From positions 1,135,001 to 1,145,000 of the forward strand of contig CM022670.1 of the NCBI GenBank assembly GCA_012295275.1: a stretch of 10,000 nt of DNA, in the 5' to 3' direction. How positions within the stretch are numbered: position 1 is the first letter of the stretch; each line of letters starts with the position of its first letter. The translations under genes and the position numbers were made by a program. Positions 8,410-10,000 of the stretch are shown one piece after another. Under the pieces are notes generated by a model. The model had not been told where the DNA came from. It saw nothing but the letters and a program-made list of their open reading frames with translations, and searched no databases. The stretch comes from Chrysomallon squamiferum (Eukaryota > Mollusca > Gastropoda > Neomphalida > Peltospiridae).

Positions 8410-8653
8410 TTTACGCCAGTATTGTCATTATGCCAGTAATAACCACACATTACCAAATGTCATTAAATCAGTTTTGATTGAAACAGACTTTTACAAATAA
8501 AATTACACAAACATTTCTTTAGAATTCTTTAAGCATTTCCGACTGTTGTAAGTAAGAAGTGTATAAGGTAAGAAATGTCAATATTTCATTCGTCTTTCTA
8601 AGACACCAGCCACCTTTTGTTTTAGTCTAAATCTACAAATAAAAACGACCGAG

Positions 8654-8669
8654 CTTTATATATATATAT
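8654..8669 (-). promoter_or_regulatory. TATA-like element upstream of the GPCR exon
   Basis: Read on the minus strand this is an alternating TA run ending in TATATAAAGC, a good TATA-box match about 370 bases upstream of the start codon. A start site some 25-30 bases further on would give a 5' UTR of roughly 340 bases. In such AT-rich DNA a TA run may be no more than a short microsatellite. Confidence 0.25.
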
Positions 8670-8819
8670 TACAAATATAAATCCAATATATTCCACAGAT
8701 CAAATACCCAAAACAGAGACGGCATAAAATCTACTTAATTCTTTCCCTTTCTGCTATTAGCAATAACAAAAATTCTACACACACTGGAGTTTTGTGCAGT
8801 AAAGAGGTGATCAGTATGT

Positions 8820-9000
8820 AACCAAGTGACGCCCTCTGCGAGGCTAATTACACGAAGACGTCAATAAAAGTTTTGAAAACAACGTGAAACAACACGACTA
8901 TCTGTACTGGTGCCGGCACCGGCTCTCAAAACACCGCCACAGCCTTAGTCCATATTGATTGGCAGCGGATGATGATTGGCAGCAATAAACCCCGCCTACC
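8820..9000 (-). promoter_or_regulatory. Candidate CCAAT/GC-box promoter block
   Basis: This is a GC-richer island in AT-rich upstream DNA. Read on the minus strand, in order, it has a GC box GGCGGGG (8996-8990), a CCAAT box (8979-8975), a second CCAAT box (8962-8958), a 12-bp perfect palindrome GGTGCCGGCACC (8920-8909) and a CRE-like core TGACGTC (8863-8857). The two CCAAT boxes lie in identical 10-bp repeats, GATTGGCAGC on the plus strand at 8957-8966 and 8974-8983. Order and orientation suit a promoter firing toward the receptor exon about 600 bases away. No transcription start can be seen directly. Confidence 0.35.
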
Positions 9001-9490
9001 AAATCAATACCTGTCTAAAATAATGAGCTGTATATGTGACACTTTAGCACCATTGAGCAATATTGACTCTCCAGCGATCTCTATTTTCTGAAGATAAGGA
9101 ACCTGGCTGTTTCTGTTTTCCTTGCTGTTGCAGAAAACTGACATTTCGTTGGTTCCTATGGTTTGGTACTGGTTATGAACGAAAACAATTGATTGCTTTG
9201 TTCACTTTAACTCTTAAGTATATCTGGAAGGAACGAAAGAATTAGACGAACGCTTGCACGGATGAAAATACAAGTCAGAAAATGTTTTGGATGTCAAAGA
9301 TAAAAAAAAAAGTAACAGTAAGAGTGAAAAGTAACATTGATAATTTTATTATCAGGCGCAGATCCAGATAAATGGACGGTGGAGCACATTGGAGTCTGAA
9401 AACCCTACCTCTGTTACTACTGCTTTTGTTTGGTTGTTTTCTTTCTTTTTGTTTAGTTACCTACTTATAACACAAACAGATTTTTATGTT

Positions 9491-9491
<1 letters not shown>

Positions 9492-9522
<31 letters not shown>
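9492..9522. repeat. T31 homopolymer
   Basis: Uninterrupted run of 31 T, followed by TTATTATT-type sequence. It could be the A-tail of a minus-strand retroposed sequence. Confidence 0.97.
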
Positions 9523-9524
<2 letters not shown>

Positions 9525-9640
9525 TATTGTTTTTATTATTATTTTTTTAAATATATATTTTCCAAAAGATACAAACATTTTTGTGTCTAAACTTTATTTT
9601 ATTAGATTCAGAAGAGGAAAATAGGAAAGCAAAATAGGAA

Positions 9641-9675
9641 TAAAATAAATAAATGAATGAATGAATAAATAAATA

Positions 9676-9706
<31 letters not shown>
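9641..9706. repeat. (AAAT)n/(AATG)n then (AAT)n microsatellite
   Basis: AAAT and GAAT units followed by a pure AAT run, directly preceding the GATGAT minisatellite. Confidence 0.93.
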
Positions 9707-9712
9707 TGATGA

Positions 9713-9818
9713 TGTTGATGATTGATAATGATGATGATGATGTTGATGATTGATAATGATGATGATGATGTTGATAACTGATAATGATGATGATGTTGAT
9801 AGCTGATAATGATGGTGA
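9713..9818. repeat. GATGAT-type minisatellite, four units of 28/28/25/25 bp
   Basis: Units start TGTTGATGATTGATAATGAT and begin at 9713, 9741, 9769 and 9794. The first two are identical. The last two are each 3 bases shorter, lacking one GAT, and change ATGATT to ATAACT or ATAGCT. Translations give His/Ser/Ile repeats and are not genes. Confidence 0.92.
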
Positions 9819-9887
9819 CGATAACAGCAACAGCAATAACAACTATAATGATAAATAAATTCATTAATTAAATTAAATAAAACATAC

Positions 9888-9890
<3 letters not shown>

Positions 9891-9919
<29 letters not shown>
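9891..9919. repeat. T29 homopolymer
   Basis: Uninterrupted run of 29 T, the second such run within about 430 bases. Confidence 0.97.
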
Positions 9920-9926
<7 letters not shown>

Positions 9927-10000
9927 ATATTCCAACTTCAACGAATTCGAAGCTTAATGTTTAAAATCCTTTTTCTCAGTATGTTTCTATCAGCGAAATG

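Larger units (their letters stand above)
8410..9491. other. Upstream flank, no gene recognised
   Basis: Besides the TATA-like and CCAAT/GC-box candidates there is no supportable gene. A plus-strand tract TTCCTTGCTGTTGCAG ending near 9133 resembles a splice acceptor. The open frame over it (9063-9245) begins at a non-ATG codon and has no recognised domain. Confidence 0.5.

Noticed and set aside
9105-9133. Plus-strand acceptor-like TTCCTTGCTGTTGCAG with short open frame
   Set aside because: The frame (9063-9245) opens on a non-ATG codon, is short and has no recognised sequence.
9547-9864. His/Ile/Ser-repeat open frames on the minus strand
   Set aside because: They translate AAT and GATGAT simple repeats.

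Overview
The window looks like animal (metazoan) nuclear DNA. It is AT-rich, full of microsatellites and homopolymer runs, has no compact gene array, and holds one exon with a textbook splice donor. The only gene I can support is on the minus strand. It is the first coding exon of a class-A peptide GPCR, most like cholecystokinin/gastrin/sulfakinin (CCK) receptors. A mollusc or other lophotrochozoan is my best guess, from the receptor's character and the repeat style. It cannot be proved from the sequence alone.

Layout. Positions 8281 down to 7840 (minus) encode 147 residues: a glycosylation-rich N-terminus, TM1, TM2 and the start of TM3. The exon ends in phase 1 at a CAAG|GTAAGT donor. No TM3-TM7 exon is visible below 7840, so positions 1-7839 are probably all first coding intron, more than 7.8 kb long, with the rest of the gene beyond the left edge. 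Positions above 8282 hold the 5' UTR and upstream flank. They include a TATA-like run near 8660 and a small GC-richer block at 8820-9000 with two inverted CCAAT boxes, a GC box and a 12-bp palindrome, which is the best promoter candidate.

The intron is mostly repeats: (AAT)/(ATT) arrays facing each other at 3016-3299, two very long pure (GA) tracts (4272-4365 and 6506-6646), a poly-T/CAG minisatellite at 1899-2126, and a dispersed ~125-bp repeat in two copies (3836-3959 and 6352-6477). There is also a perfect DR0 nuclear-receptor motif at 5585-5596.

The most unusual structure is at about 6895-7860. It is a degenerate tandem array whose last unit is the exon's own 3' end and splice donor. Earlier units carry decayed copies of the exon-intron boundary. 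One still reads Met-Ile-Arg-Tyr-Phe-Gln like the real exon end, with one synonymous change, and several keep donor-like GT sites. I see no RNA genes, CRISPR, viral genes or intact transposase.
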